Assembly: GCF_900111745.1 (NCBI RefSeq) | Contig: NZ_FOIJ01000009.1 | Coordinates: 1 to 64,000, forward strand | Direction: 5' to 3' | Length of the DNA: 64,000 nucleotides | Source of the DNA: Stigmatella erecta | GTDB taxonomy: Bacteria > Myxococcota > Myxococcia > Myxococcales > Myxococcaceae | In this document: positions 11,244 to 19,639 of the stretch, in pieces | How the letters are laid out: the number at the start of each line of letters is the position of its first letter | Position numbering within the stretch: the stretch's first letter is position 1 | Made by a program: the position numbers and the translations under genes | Notes under the pieces: model-generated | Told to the model about the DNA's origin: nothing | The model's input: only the letters and a program-made list of their open reading frames with translations | Database searches by the model: none

Positions 11244-13018
11244 TGGACCGCGGCTGGTGGTGGAAGTTCGGAATGATTGTCGCGGTGACGCTGGGAACCA
11301 TTTGGCTCCTGGTGCCCACCTATTACTCCCTGGCGGTGCTGAACCGCGCGGAGCGCAACAACCTGGCGGTGCTGGAGGAGCGGCTGCCCGCGTGGGCGCC
11401 CCCGGCGAAGTACCGGCTCAACCTGGGGCTGGATCTTCAGGGCGGCATCCACATGGTGATGCGGGTGGACACCAAGACGGCCCTCCAGAAGCGCACCGAG
11501 CGCCGGGGCCAGCAGATCGTCCGCTACATCACCCAGGACAAGAAGCTGGGCGAGCTGAAGGCGGACTCCAACCCCGAGGCGCTCACGCTCACGCTCACGG
11601 CGGCCGAGCCCGCCACCATGGACGCCATCGAGAAGGAGGTGCTCGCCACCTTCAACGACTTCACCCGGGTGCGCCGCGAGGGCGCCACGCTGGTGCTGGC
11701 GCCGGACGAGAGCCAGACGAGCTTCTTCCGCGGCGAGGCCGTGGACCAGGCCATGCTCGTCATCCGCAACCGCATCGACAAGTGGGGCGTGGCGGAGCTG
11801 GACGTGCGCAAGATGGGCACCGACTCCATTCAGATCTCGCTTCCGGGCCGCTCGGATCCGGAGCAGGCCAAGGAGCTGGTGGGCACCACCGCGCAGCTGG
11901 AGTTCCGCATGGTGGATGACTCCAACCCGGCCTTTTTCCAGCAGATGCACGAGAAGACGCCGCCGCCGGAGACCAGCAACATCACCGTCACCTCCGAGGA
12001 GGGCTTCCCGCAGCTGCAGGGCCCCAACCGCGAGGCGATGCTGGCCTACGTGAAGGAGAAGACGCCGGAGAACCGCGAGGTGCTCCTGGAGTGCGTGGCC
12101 AACCCGGTGAAGAAGAACGAGTGCCTCTCGTATCGCACCTACCTCGTGGAGAAGGAGTCGCCGCTGACGGGTGAGAGCCTGTCGAGCGCGGACGCCCGGT
12201 TCAGCGAGCTCAACGAGCCGGAGGTGAACATCACCTTCGACGCGGCGGGCGCGCGCGAGTTCGAGCGGCTGACCGAGGCGGGCGTGGGCCGGCGCATGGC
12301 CATCATCCTGGACGACTACGTGCAGTCGGCGCCGCGCATCAACGAGAAGATCGCCGGTGGCAGCGCGCGCATCACCATGGGCAACCCCGGCGGCAAGTCG
12401 CGCGAGGAGTGGTTCTCCGAGGCGCAGACGCTGGCGCTCGTGCTGAAGGCCGGCGCGCTGCCCGCCCCGGTGACGACGGGCGAAATCCGCCAGGTGGGTG
12501 CCTCCATGGGCGACGAGCTCATCCGCAAGGGCAGCCTGGCGGCCATCGTCGGCCTGGCGCTGGTGATTGCCTTCATGGCCCTCTACTACAAGGGCGCGGG
12601 CCTCATCGCGGACGCGGCGCTGCTGCTCAACGGCCTGCTCATCCTGGCCGGCCTGGCCATCTTCAACGCCACGCTGACGCTGCCGGGCATCGCCGGCTTC
12701 GTGCTGACGCTGGGCGTGGCGGTGGATGCCAACGTGCTCATCAACGAGCGCATCCGCGAGGAGCTGAGCCACGGCAAGACGGCGCGCCAGGCGGTGGACC
12801 AGGGGTATGACCGGGCGTTCTGGACCATCTTCGACTCGCACGTCACCGCGCTCATCGCCGGCTTCATCCTCTTCGCCACGGGAACGGGGCCCATCCGCGG
12901 CTTCGCCACCACGCTCATCGTCGGCCTGATTGCCTCGCTCTACACGTCCATCGTGGTGACGCGCACCATCACCACCTACTTCGTCCACGGCCGTAACGCG
13001 CAGACGGTCTCGGTCTGA
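11243..13018 (+). CDS. secD: Protein translocase subunit SecD
   Basis: 591 residues. An N-terminal membrane helix is followed by LNLGLDLQGGIHMVMRV (the D1 motif), a large periplasmic domain with P1 head, and five C-terminal helices including the conserved TLPGIAGFVLTLGVAVDANVLI. It works with SecF to drive late steps of protein export using the proton gradient. The start overlaps yajC, and secF follows after 19 bases. Confidence 0.97.
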   Translation: MDRGWWWKFGMIVAVTLGTIWLLVPTYYSLAVLNRAERNNLAVLEERLPAWAPPAKYRLNLGLDLQGGIHMVMRVDTKTALQKRTERRGQQIVRYITQDKKLGELKADSNPEALTLTLTAAEPATMDAIEKEVLATFNDFTRVRREGATLVLAPDESQTSFFRGEAVDQAMLVIRNRIDKWGVAELDVRKMGTDSIQISLPGRSDPEQAKELVGTTAQLEFRMVDDSNPAFFQQMHEKTPPPETSNITVTSEEGFPQLQGPNREAMLAYVKEKTPENREVLLECVANPVKKNECLSYRTYLVEKESPLTGESLSSADARFSELNEPEVNITFDAAGAREFERLTEAGVGRRMAIILDDYVQSAPRINEKIAGGSARITMGNPGGKSREEWFSEAQTLALVLKAGALPAPVTTGEIRQVGASMGDELIRKGSLAAIVGLALVIAFMALYYKGAGLIADAALLLNGLLILAGLAIFNATLTLPGIAGFVLTLGVAVDANVLINERIREELSHGKTARQAVDQGYDRAFWTIFDSHVTALIAGFILFATGTGPIRGFATTLIVGLIASLYTSIVVTRTITTYFVHGRNAQTVSV

Positions 13019-13037
13019 GGCTGGGGAAGGGACTGCC

Positions 13038-14195
13038 ATGCAGATCATCAAGAACAAGACGAACATCGACTTCATCGGCAAGCGGAAGATCGCCGTCTAC
13101 ATCTCCACGCTGGTGAACCTGGCGATCCTGGTGGGGATCGCCGTCTTCGGCTTCAACTTCGGCGTCGACTTCGCGGGCGGCACCGTGGTGGAGCTGAAGT
13201 TCAAGAGCGCCATCTCGCCGGCCGAGGTGCGCAAGCGCGCCGAGGACGGCGGCCTGCACGACGTGTCGGTCCAGGGCATCGGCTCCTCGGACGAGAACAC
13301 GTTCCTGCTGCGCATGGGCGGCGTCACCCAGCTCACCGAGCAAAACGCGGAGTCCGCCAAGGCGGCCCTGGAGGGCCTGGGCTCCGTGAGCAACGTCTAC
13401 CCGGACCTGTCGAACGGCATCATCAACTTCCGCTCGGCCTCCACGCTCACCCCGCAGGCCATCAAGGACGCGGTGCAGAAGACGGGCACGGGCGTGCAGG
13501 AAGTGCGCGAGCTGGGCTCGGCGCAGGGCGGCAGCGGCTTTGACTACCAGGTGGTCGCCAGCGGCATGGCGGACAAGGTGTTCTCCGCGCTGAGCCAGGG
13601 CCAGGCGTCGCCGGACTTCGAGCAGCGGCGCGTGGACTACGTGGGCCCGCAGGTGGGCAAGCAGCTGCGCAACCGCGGCATCATGGCGCTGGTGTACGCG
13701 ATGTTCGCCATCCTCGTGTACGTGGCGTTCCGGTTCGACTTCAAGTTCGGCCCCGGCGCGCTGCTGGCCATGCTCCACGACGTGGTGATGGTGGCCGGCT
13801 TCTATCTGGTGAGCCGGCGCGAGTTCAACCTCACCTCCATCGCGGCCCTGCTGACCATCGTCGGCTACTCGGTCAACGACACCATCGTCATCTACGACCG
13901 CATCCGCGAGGACATGAACAAGTTCCAGGGCAAGCCGCTGGCGGAGGTCATCAACATCGCCATCAACGACACCCTGGGCCGCACCATCCTCACCTCCGGC
14001 ACCACCGCGCTGTCGCTGGTGGGTCTGCTCATCTTCGGCGTGGGCGAAATCTGGGACTTCGCCGCGGCGATGCTCGTCGGCATCCTCGTGGGCACCTACT
14101 CGTCCGTGTACATCGCCAGCCCGCTCACCATCTGGCTGGATGAGCGCGCCGCGGCCCGCGAGCCCAAGGCCCCGATGGACCCGAAGACGGCCTGA
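13038..14195 (+). CDS. secF: Protein translocase subunit SecF
   Basis: 385 residues. Typical features are IDFIGKRK at the start, the first helix followed by GVDFAGGTVVELKF, and the C-terminal SecF block with SIAALLTIVGYSVNDTIVIYDRIRED and the TSGTTALSLVGLLIFG stretch. It is the partner of SecD and third gene of the yajC-secD-secF operon. A strong hairpin 25 bases after the stop probably ends the transcript. Confidence 0.97.
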   Translation: MQIIKNKTNIDFIGKRKIAVYISTLVNLAILVGIAVFGFNFGVDFAGGTVVELKFKSAISPAEVRKRAEDGGLHDVSVQGIGSSDENTFLLRMGGVTQLTEQNAESAKAALEGLGSVSNVYPDLSNGIINFRSASTLTPQAIKDAVQKTGTGVQEVRELGSAQGGSGFDYQVVASGMADKVFSALSQGQASPDFEQRRVDYVGPQVGKQLRNRGIMALVYAMFAILVYVAFRFDFKFGPGALLAMLHDVVMVAGFYLVSRREFNLTSIAALLTIVGYSVNDTIVIYDRIREDMNKFQGKPLAEVINIAINDTLGRTILTSGTTALSLVGLLIFGVGEIWDFAAAMLVGILVGTYSSVYIASPLTIWLDERAAAREPKAPMDPKTA

Positions 14196-14220
14196 GTCCG
14201 GACAGTCAAGGGATGTTCTG

Positions 14221-14258
14221 GGGCCCTCCTCCCTTCGTGGGAGCGAGGGCCCTCGTCT
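14221..14258 (+). terminator. Probable terminator after secF
   Basis: GGGCCCTC (14221-14228) pairs with GAGGGCCC (14245-14252); an inner CTCCC/GGGAG extends the hairpin. Only a short, interrupted T run (TCGTCTTT) follows, so efficiency is uncertain. Confidence 0.65.
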
Positions 14259-14304
14259 TTCCGCCCCATTGCCTTGCCAGGGGGCGTAGACTCGTTGCCT
14301 TCGC

Positions 14305-15579
14305 ATGAACCCGGCGCAGCTCCAAGTCACCGATTGTCCCCTGGACCGGGTCCGGCCCCCAGAGCCCTCCACCCGCTCCCAGGGACCCGTTATCGCCGTG
14401 GACCTGGGCACGACGACGTGCCGCGTGGCCGTCCTCAAGGGGGCCCAGGCCGTGTGTGTCCCCTCGGGGCGCGCGGATGGGACGCCCTCGGTGGTGGCGC
14501 TGGCCTCCGGCGGGCGCATGGTAACGGGCTCCGCCGCCCGGCAGCAGCAGGCCTCCGTGCCTGCCCTGGCCACCTGGGCCATCAAGGGGCTGCTGGCAGC
14601 GCCCTTCGGCGATCCGAAGATGCGGTGGCTGTATGACCAGCTCCGCTGCCAGCTCGTGAAGGGCGACGATGGCCTGCCCGCGGCGGTGCTAGGCAACCGC
14701 ACCTTCGCCGCGCGGGAGCTGGCCGCGCTGCTGCTCATCGAGGCGCGCGAGCGGGCCCAGAACTTCCTGAGCCAGCCCGTCTACCGGGCGGTGCTCACCG
14801 TGCCGCCCACGCGCAAGGAGGACCCGCTGCCGCAGACCATGACGGCGGCGGCGGCCCTGGCGGGGCTGCACGTCGAGCGGGTCATCTCCGAGCCCACCGC
14901 CGTGGCCCTGGGCGCCTTCCCCCGCAACCCGGGCAAGGCCGAGCGCACCGCCATGGTCTGCGACTGGGGCGGGGGCCACTTCCAGGCCTCGCTCGTGCAC
15001 TACTCGGCGCGCCAGTGCCAGGTGCTCGCCACGGAGGGCATCGGCTCGCTGTGTGGCTTCGAGCTGGACAAGCGCGTGCTGGAGCGGCTGCTGCGCATGT
15101 TCCCCCAGGGCTACCGGCTGGCGGCGGACCGGACCAACCCCGCGGCCCTCTACCGGATGGCCGGGGCGGCGGAGTTCGCGAAGATCCAGCTCTCGGAGCA
15201 GCCGGAGACCCGGATCCGGGTGCCCCTGGCCGCGGTGAACGCCGCGGGGCAGGCCGGCGATTTCGAGGCCGTCCTCACCCGCAAGGACCTGGAGGCCATG
15301 GCCAAGCCGCTCATCGACTCGGCGATCCGCCTGTGTGAGCAGGTGCTCGGCCAGAAGACCCTGTTCCCGGGGGACATGGACGAGGTGATTCTGGTGGGCG
15401 AGCAGTGCCGGATGCCCCTGTTCCGGGAACGCATCCAGGAGTTCTTCATCCAGGTGCCCATCCGCCTGGACGAGCCAGGGCAGGCCGCGGTCCTGAGCGC
15501 CGTGCGCCTGGGGGGCAACTCGACGCCGCCCCCGTCCTCGCCCCCGCGCACCATGACCCCCGTGCCCGGCCGCCGCTAG
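14305..15579 (+). CDS. Hsp70-like ATPase without substrate-binding domain
   Basis: 424 residues matching the actin-like nucleotide-binding domain of DnaK/Hsp70. The phosphate-1 loop is VIAVDLGTTTCRVAVLKG near 31-48, the middle shows VLTVPPTRKE and ISEPTAVALGAF, phosphate-2 is VCDWGGGHFQASLV, and adenosine contacts are in the DEVILVGEQCRMPLFRERI stretch. The chain ends about where a DnaK beta-sandwich would start and finishes in a Pro/Ser-rich tail, so it cannot be an ordinary folding chaperone. Myxobacteria carry many DnaK paralogues, some acting in motility or development. A role here is unknown. Confidence 0.8.
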   Translation: MNPAQLQVTDCPLDRVRPPEPSTRSQGPVIAVDLGTTTCRVAVLKGAQAVCVPSGRADGTPSVVALASGGRMVTGSAARQQQASVPALATWAIKGLLAAPFGDPKMRWLYDQLRCQLVKGDDGLPAAVLGNRTFAARELAALLLIEARERAQNFLSQPVYRAVLTVPPTRKEDPLPQTMTAAAALAGLHVERVISEPTAVALGAFPRNPGKAERTAMVCDWGGGHFQASLVHYSARQCQVLATEGIGSLCGFELDKRVLERLLRMFPQGYRLAADRTNPAALYRMAGAAEFAKIQLSEQPETRIRVPLAAVNAAGQAGDFEAVLTRKDLEAMAKPLIDSAIRLCEQVLGQKTLFPGDMDEVILVGEQCRMPLFRERIQEFFIQVPIRLDEPGQAAVLSAVRLGGNSTPPPSSPPRTMTPVPGRR

Positions 15580-15602
15580 GGCCCGCGCCCCGGTGGGACT
15601 TT

Positions 15603-15621
15603 TTCCCTGTTAATCAGGGAA
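15603..15621. repeat. Perfect inverted repeat upstream of DUF4832-type gene
   Basis: TTCCCTG (15603-15609) and CAGGGAA (15615-15621) surround TTAAT. It lies 47 bases before the start of the exported gene. There is no T run on the correct side for a terminator of the upstream gene, so an operator or mRNA hairpin is as likely. Confidence 0.4.
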
Positions 15622-15667
15622 GACATGCTAAGTCCGCCTCCTCCACCTGCCGTTAGAGGAGCGAACC

Positions 15668-17431
15668 ATGCCTCAACCGTGGCCTTGGATGTCCCGAGCC
15701 CTGCGCCTGCCGCTTGCCGTGGGGATGCCGCTGCTGCTTGCGCTGCTGGCCTCTCCCGCCCAGGCCGCCATCTCCGGGGTGGCGCTGAGCAATGACGCCA
15801 CCCACGTCACCTACGCGTTCCAGCACACCGGGACGCCCACCTTCCGGCGGGCCTACATCGACGTGGACCGGAACGCCGCGACGGGCTACGCGCAGGGGGG
15901 GATTGGCGCGGAGTACCTGCTGGAGAACGGCTCGCTCTACAAGCACCTGGGGGGCGGGTGGAGCTGGCAGTTCGTCACGGCGGTGACGCACACGGCCACG
16001 GGCGGCACGGCCCGCTGGACGGTGGCCCGGGCGGACCTCGGGGAGACCGCCACCCCGAACGACGCGGACCTCGTCTTCCAGATCGAACCGCCGATGGAGA
16101 CCTCCGCCAAGGCCACCCACCTCTACAGTGGGGGCCCGGCCTCCGGCACGACGACCTGGTACGCGGCGAGCAACGAGACGATCGCCAACCCGGAGCGTGG
16201 CTTCTACCGCTACACCAACGACTGCGGCACCACCGACTTCTCCGCCGCCACGCTGAAGGGCTACCGGGACACCCAGAAGATCACCCAGGTGATCTGCGTC
16301 TTCTACCTGGCGGAGTTCAAGAACAGCTCCATCAGCCAGGCCCAGCTGGACCGCTTCCAGCGGCAGGCGAACATCGTCCGGTCCGCGGGGCTCAAGATGA
16401 TCCTCCGCTTCGCGTACACCACCTCGGAGACGGGCGACGATGCCTCCCCGAGCCGGGTGGCCGCTCACCTGGATCAGCTGGCGCCGTACCTGAGCGCCAA
16501 CAGCGATGTCATCTCCGTGGTGCAGACGGGCTTCGTCGGCGCGTGGGGCGAGTGGTACTACACGCAGAACTTCGGCAATCTGGGCGTGGTGTCGCAGGCC
16601 GACTGGAACAACCGCAAGGCCGTGGTGGACAAGCTGCTCAGCGTGCTTCCCGCCTCGCGGATGGTTCAGCTCCGGACCCCCAAGCTCAAGCGGACGATGT
16701 ACGGCACGGCGGCGCTCACCGCCTCGCAGGCGTACAACGGCTCGGCGGTGGCGCGCGTCGGCCACCACAACGATTGCTTCCTGGCCAGCCCTGACGACTG
16801 GGGGACCTACGAGAACACGTCCGTGGATTACCCCTACCTGTCGGCGGAGACGGCCTACCTGCCCATGGGCGGCGAGACGTGCAACGTCAACCCGCCCCGC
16901 TCGGATTGCGCCACCGCGCTGAACGAGATGGCCCTGTTCCACTACTCCTATATGAACGAGGACTATCACGCGTCGGTGGTCAGCGGCTGGACGTCGGGCG
17001 GGTGCAGGCCCGAGATCGACCGCCGGCTCGGGTACCGGTTCTCCCTCGTGTCGGCCACGTTGCCTGCGTCCGCCAGCCGGGGCGGGGCCCTGGCGCTGAG
17101 CCTCACCCTCAAGAACGAGGGCTGGGCGGCGCCCTACAACCCCCGGCACGTGGAGCTGGTCCTGCGCCACACCTCGAGCGGCGCCGTGTACCGCCTGCCC
17201 CTGTCCGGGGATCCGCGCCGGTGGGCGCCCGGCACGAACGTGACGCTCAGCCAGAGCGTCACCCTGCCTGCGGGCATGGCCGCGGGCACCTATGCGCTGC
17301 TGCTCAACCTGCCGGATCCGGCCACCGCGCTGAACACGCGGCCGGAGTACGCCATCCAGCTCGCCAACGCGAACGTCTGGGAGGCCAGCACGGGGTTCAA
17401 CAGCCTCCAGCGGACCGTGACCGTGCAGTAG
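15668..17431 (+). CDS. Secreted DUF4874/DUF4832-type protein
   Basis: 587 residues with a signal peptide (about 1-33, ending SPAQA). Residues 35-160 look like a carbohydrate-binding beta domain. The core begins with NPERGFYRYTN, the start of DUF4874, and includes a TIM-barrel-like ILRFAYTTSET...VVQTGFVGAWGEWYYTQNFG stretch, followed by a DUF4832 part (VGHHNDCFLASPDDWGTY...YLPMGGETC). The last 120 residues are a beta-sandwich. These domains resemble glycoside hydrolases, so extracellular polysaccharide breakdown is a reasonable guess, with no enzyme activity known to me. It stands alone. Confidence 0.8.
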   Translation: MPQPWPWMSRALRLPLAVGMPLLLALLASPAQAAISGVALSNDATHVTYAFQHTGTPTFRRAYIDVDRNAATGYAQGGIGAEYLLENGSLYKHLGGGWSWQFVTAVTHTATGGTARWTVARADLGETATPNDADLVFQIEPPMETSAKATHLYSGGPASGTTTWYAASNETIANPERGFYRYTNDCGTTDFSAATLKGYRDTQKITQVICVFYLAEFKNSSISQAQLDRFQRQANIVRSAGLKMILRFAYTTSETGDDASPSRVAAHLDQLAPYLSANSDVISVVQTGFVGAWGEWYYTQNFGNLGVVSQADWNNRKAVVDKLLSVLPASRMVQLRTPKLKRTMYGTAALTASQAYNGSAVARVGHHNDCFLASPDDWGTYENTSVDYPYLSAETAYLPMGGETCNVNPPRSDCATALNEMALFHYSYMNEDYHASVVSGWTSGGCRPEIDRRLGYRFSLVSATLPASASRGGALALSLTLKNEGWAAPYNPRHVELVLRHTSSGAVYRLPLSGDPRRWAPGTNVTLSQSVTLPAGMAAGTYALLLNLPDPATALNTRPEYAIQLANANVWEASTGFNSLQRTVTVQ

Positions 17432-17576
17432 GGCCGCCTCAGCGCGTCCCAGGTGCTCGTCGTACTCGCGGTCCTCGGGACGGAAGGCGCCATCCACGCC
17501 GGGATGGCGCTCTCCGGCGCAGCGCCGTAGGGCACGAGCTTGGGCGCCGTGGCGGCGAGCCCGCCGGTCCCCCCGC

Positions 17577-18104
17577 TCACGTGCCTGGCCGCGCGAGGAC
17601 GCAGGACACCATCGCGGGCTTCATGGGCTGATAGCGCGTCTCTTGGACCGCATAGCCCTGCGCTTCCAGAAGCCGGCGGGTCGCCTCCGCGATGGGCCTG
17701 GTCTTGTCCTCGGAGGGTGGCTGGTGAAACACATACAAATGGCCGTCCGGCTTGAGCAAAGCCGCAAGGGCGCGCAAGGCACGGGAGGGCTTCCCCCAGA
17801 AGAGGCTGACGTTGAAGGCAAAGGCCTTGTCGTACGGCGTGTCTGGGTCCGGCACCTTCTCGATGGGGACCGCCAAGAAGACAGCCCGGCCCGCTTCCAC
17901 GAAGGCGCGATTGCGAGCCGAGGCCTTCTGCACCATCGGCGCGGAACGATCGATGGCCGTGAGGCTCCCCGTCTGGAGCTTCCCCGCCACCAGCCCCGCC
18001 GCGATGCCCGCGCCACAGCCAATCTCCAGGACCCGGTCTCCCGGCTGGATGTCCATGAGCTGAAGCGCCCAGTGATACCGTTCGTGGATGTCCAGGGTTG
18101 GCAC
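17577..18104 (-). CDS. Class I SAM-dependent methyltransferase
   Basis: About 175 residues from a GTG at 18104; an ATG at 18146 would add an Arg-rich stretch and run into the MerR promoter, so the shorter form is preferred. Motif I is GDRVLEIGCGAGIAAGLVA, then LTAIDRSAPMV (acidic residue at the end of beta2), FNVSLFW and LKPDGHLYVFHQPP. It resembles UbiE/small-molecule methyltransferases. The gene is divergent from a MerR regulator across a shared 79-base region and may be co-regulated. Substrate unknown. Confidence 0.78.
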   Translation of the reverse strand: MPTLDIHERYHWALQLMDIQPGDRVLEIGCGAGIAAGLVAGKLQTGSLTAIDRSAPMVQKASARNRAFVEAGRAVFLAVPIEKVPDPDTPYDKAFAFNVSLFWGKPSRALRALAALLKPDGHLYVFHQPPSEDKTRPIAEATRRLLEAQGYAVQETRYQPMKPAMVSCVLARPGT

Positions 18105-18133
18105 CTTGAGGCGCCATCTTACCCAGCGGGGGC

Positions 18134-18165
18134 TTGACCTTGACATCAGTGTCAGGTGCTACGGT
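18134..18165 (+). promoter_or_regulatory. MerR-type promoter with long spacer and internal dyad
   Basis: TTGACC (18134-18139) and TACGGT (18160-18165) are separated by 20 bases, the over-long spacing typical of promoters twisted open by MerR-family activators. Inside the spacer sits the dyad TGACA-TCAG-TGTCA (18141-18154). The MerR gene begins 17 bases downstream, so autoregulation is likely. Confidence 0.6.
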
Positions 18166-18182
18166 CGAAGACAGAGGCTGGG

Positions 18183-18554
18183 ATGAACATTGGAGAGCTG
18201 TCCAGGCGGACCGGCGCGAGCGCGCGGTCGATCCGTCACTATGAGAAATCGGGGTTGCTCGTGTCGAGGCGCCGGAGCAACGGCTACCGTCACTTCGAGC
18301 CCGAGGCCGTGCCGCGCATCCGCCACATCGTCCGGATGATTGGCCTGGGCTTCTCGTTGGAGGAAATCGCCACCTTCTCGCCTTGCATGTTCACCGCCGA
18401 GGCGAAGGGGCTCTGCCCGGAAGCCCTCGCGGCCCACCGGGAGAAGCTGGCGGACATCGAGCGGCAGATCTCCGAGCTGGAGTCCCGCCGCGCCCGGCTC
18501 GTCGAAACCCTCTCTCAGAAGGCCCCTTCGTGGGGGCCCCGGAGCAAGCCATGA
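18183..18554 (+). CDS. MerR-family transcriptional regulator
   Basis: 123 residues from ATG 18183 (an in-frame ATG at 18156 would overlap the promoter). The winged HTH reads MNIGELSRRTGASARSIRHYEKSGLL, then RRSNGYRHFEPEAVPRIRHIVRMIGLGFSLEEIA. The C-terminal part is a dimer coiled coil (EKLADIERQISELESRRARLVETL) and contains two cysteines (CMF, LCPEA) that could sense metal or redox, although no CueR/SoxR-type signature is present. It overlaps the hydrolase start by 4 bases, so it probably controls that gene. Confidence 0.88.
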   Translation: MNIGELSRRTGASARSIRHYEKSGLLVSRRRSNGYRHFEPEAVPRIRHIVRMIGLGFSLEEIATFSPCMFTAEAKGLCPEALAAHREKLADIERQISELESRRARLVETLSQKAPSWGPRSKP

Positions 18555-19474
18555 ACCGCAGGAGTCTCTTGAAGAGCGCCATGCTCACCACCGCCACGCT
18601 GCCCCTCGCGGGCGGCGGCCAGGCCCAGGCGGCCCCCCGGCCCGCGAGCAAGACCTTCGTGCTGGTGCACGGCGCCTGGCATAACTCCCTGCACTGGGGA
18701 CGTGTGGCCCAGCACCTGTCGGGCCTGGGCCACCGGGTGGTCTCCCTGGATCTGCCGGGTCATGGCCTCAACGCCCGCTACCCCTCGGCCTATCTCTCGG
18801 GCGCGTGGGCGAAGCTCGCCGAGGAGCCATCGCCCTCGCGAGACATCACCCTGGAGGAGTGTGCCTCGGCGGTGGTGGGCGCACTCCAGTCCCTCCAAGG
18901 GGGGACTCGCCCCATCCTCGTGGGCCACAGCATCGGCGGGGCGGTCATCACCCGAGCCGGGGAACTGGCGCCGGAGCGGGTAGGGCGGTTGGTGTACCTG
19001 ACGGCCTACTGCCCTGTGAGGCTGAAGGTCCCGAGCGCCTACGGGGAGCTGCCCGAGGCGAAGACCGAGCATGGAAACGCCCTCTTCGTGGGGAACCCGG
19101 CAACGCTGGGGGCCGCGCGCATCAATCCGCGCGGGGATGCCGCGTACCTCGAGGCTTTGCGCGCCGCGTACTACAACGACGTCGAGCCCCAGGCGTTCTT
19201 GCCCTTCGCGCTCGCACTCACCCCGGATTTGCCGCTCGCGCTCTGGACTTCCGAGTGCGTGGTGACGCGGGAGCGGTGGGGCCGCATTCCGCGCAGCTAC
19301 ATCCGCTGCACCCTGGACCGCGCCACCACGCCCGCCCTCCAGGATTTGATGATCCGCGAGGCGGATGCCTTCACGCCCGGCAACCGGTTCGAGCAGAAAA
19401 CGCTGGAGTCCAGCCACTCGCCCTTTGCCTCGCAGCCTGGGCGGCTCGCCGAAGTCCTGGCAAGCCTGCGCTAA
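18551..19474 (+). CDS. Exported alpha/beta hydrolase
   Basis: 307 residues from ATG 18551, overlapping the MerR stop (ATGA). The start NRRSLLKSAMLTTATLPLAGGGQAQA resembles a Tat-type signal. The fold follows with KTFVLVHGAWHN, the nucleophile elbow LVGHSIGG and a late His in ESSHSPFASQP. It looks like the salicylate esterase/HNL-type small hydrolases (EstC-like). The MerR partner suggests an inducible detoxification or signal-cleaving cassette. Substrate unknown. Confidence 0.85.
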   Translation: MNRRSLLKSAMLTTATLPLAGGGQAQAAPRPASKTFVLVHGAWHNSLHWGRVAQHLSGLGHRVVSLDLPGHGLNARYPSAYLSGAWAKLAEEPSPSRDITLEECASAVVGALQSLQGGTRPILVGHSIGGAVITRAGELAPERVGRLVYLTAYCPVRLKVPSAYGELPEAKTEHGNALFVGNPATLGAARINPRGDAAYLEALRAAYYNDVEPQAFLPFALALTPDLPLALWTSECVVTRERWGRIPRSYIRCTLDRATTPALQDLMIREADAFTPGNRFEQKTLESSHSPFASQPGRLAEVLASLR

Positions 19475-19639
19475 CCCCGCCAGGTCTTCCGGCGCTTCAA
19501 GGTGAGCCGTGGCTGCCGGCCGAAGCCTGGCCAGGATGTCCACCCAGGACAGAATTTTTCCATAATCCCGCTTGCCGCCCCCGCCAGTCGCCTGCTAGTC
19601 ACTCGGAAATCTTGAATTGCGGTTTGACCGAGGATGAGC

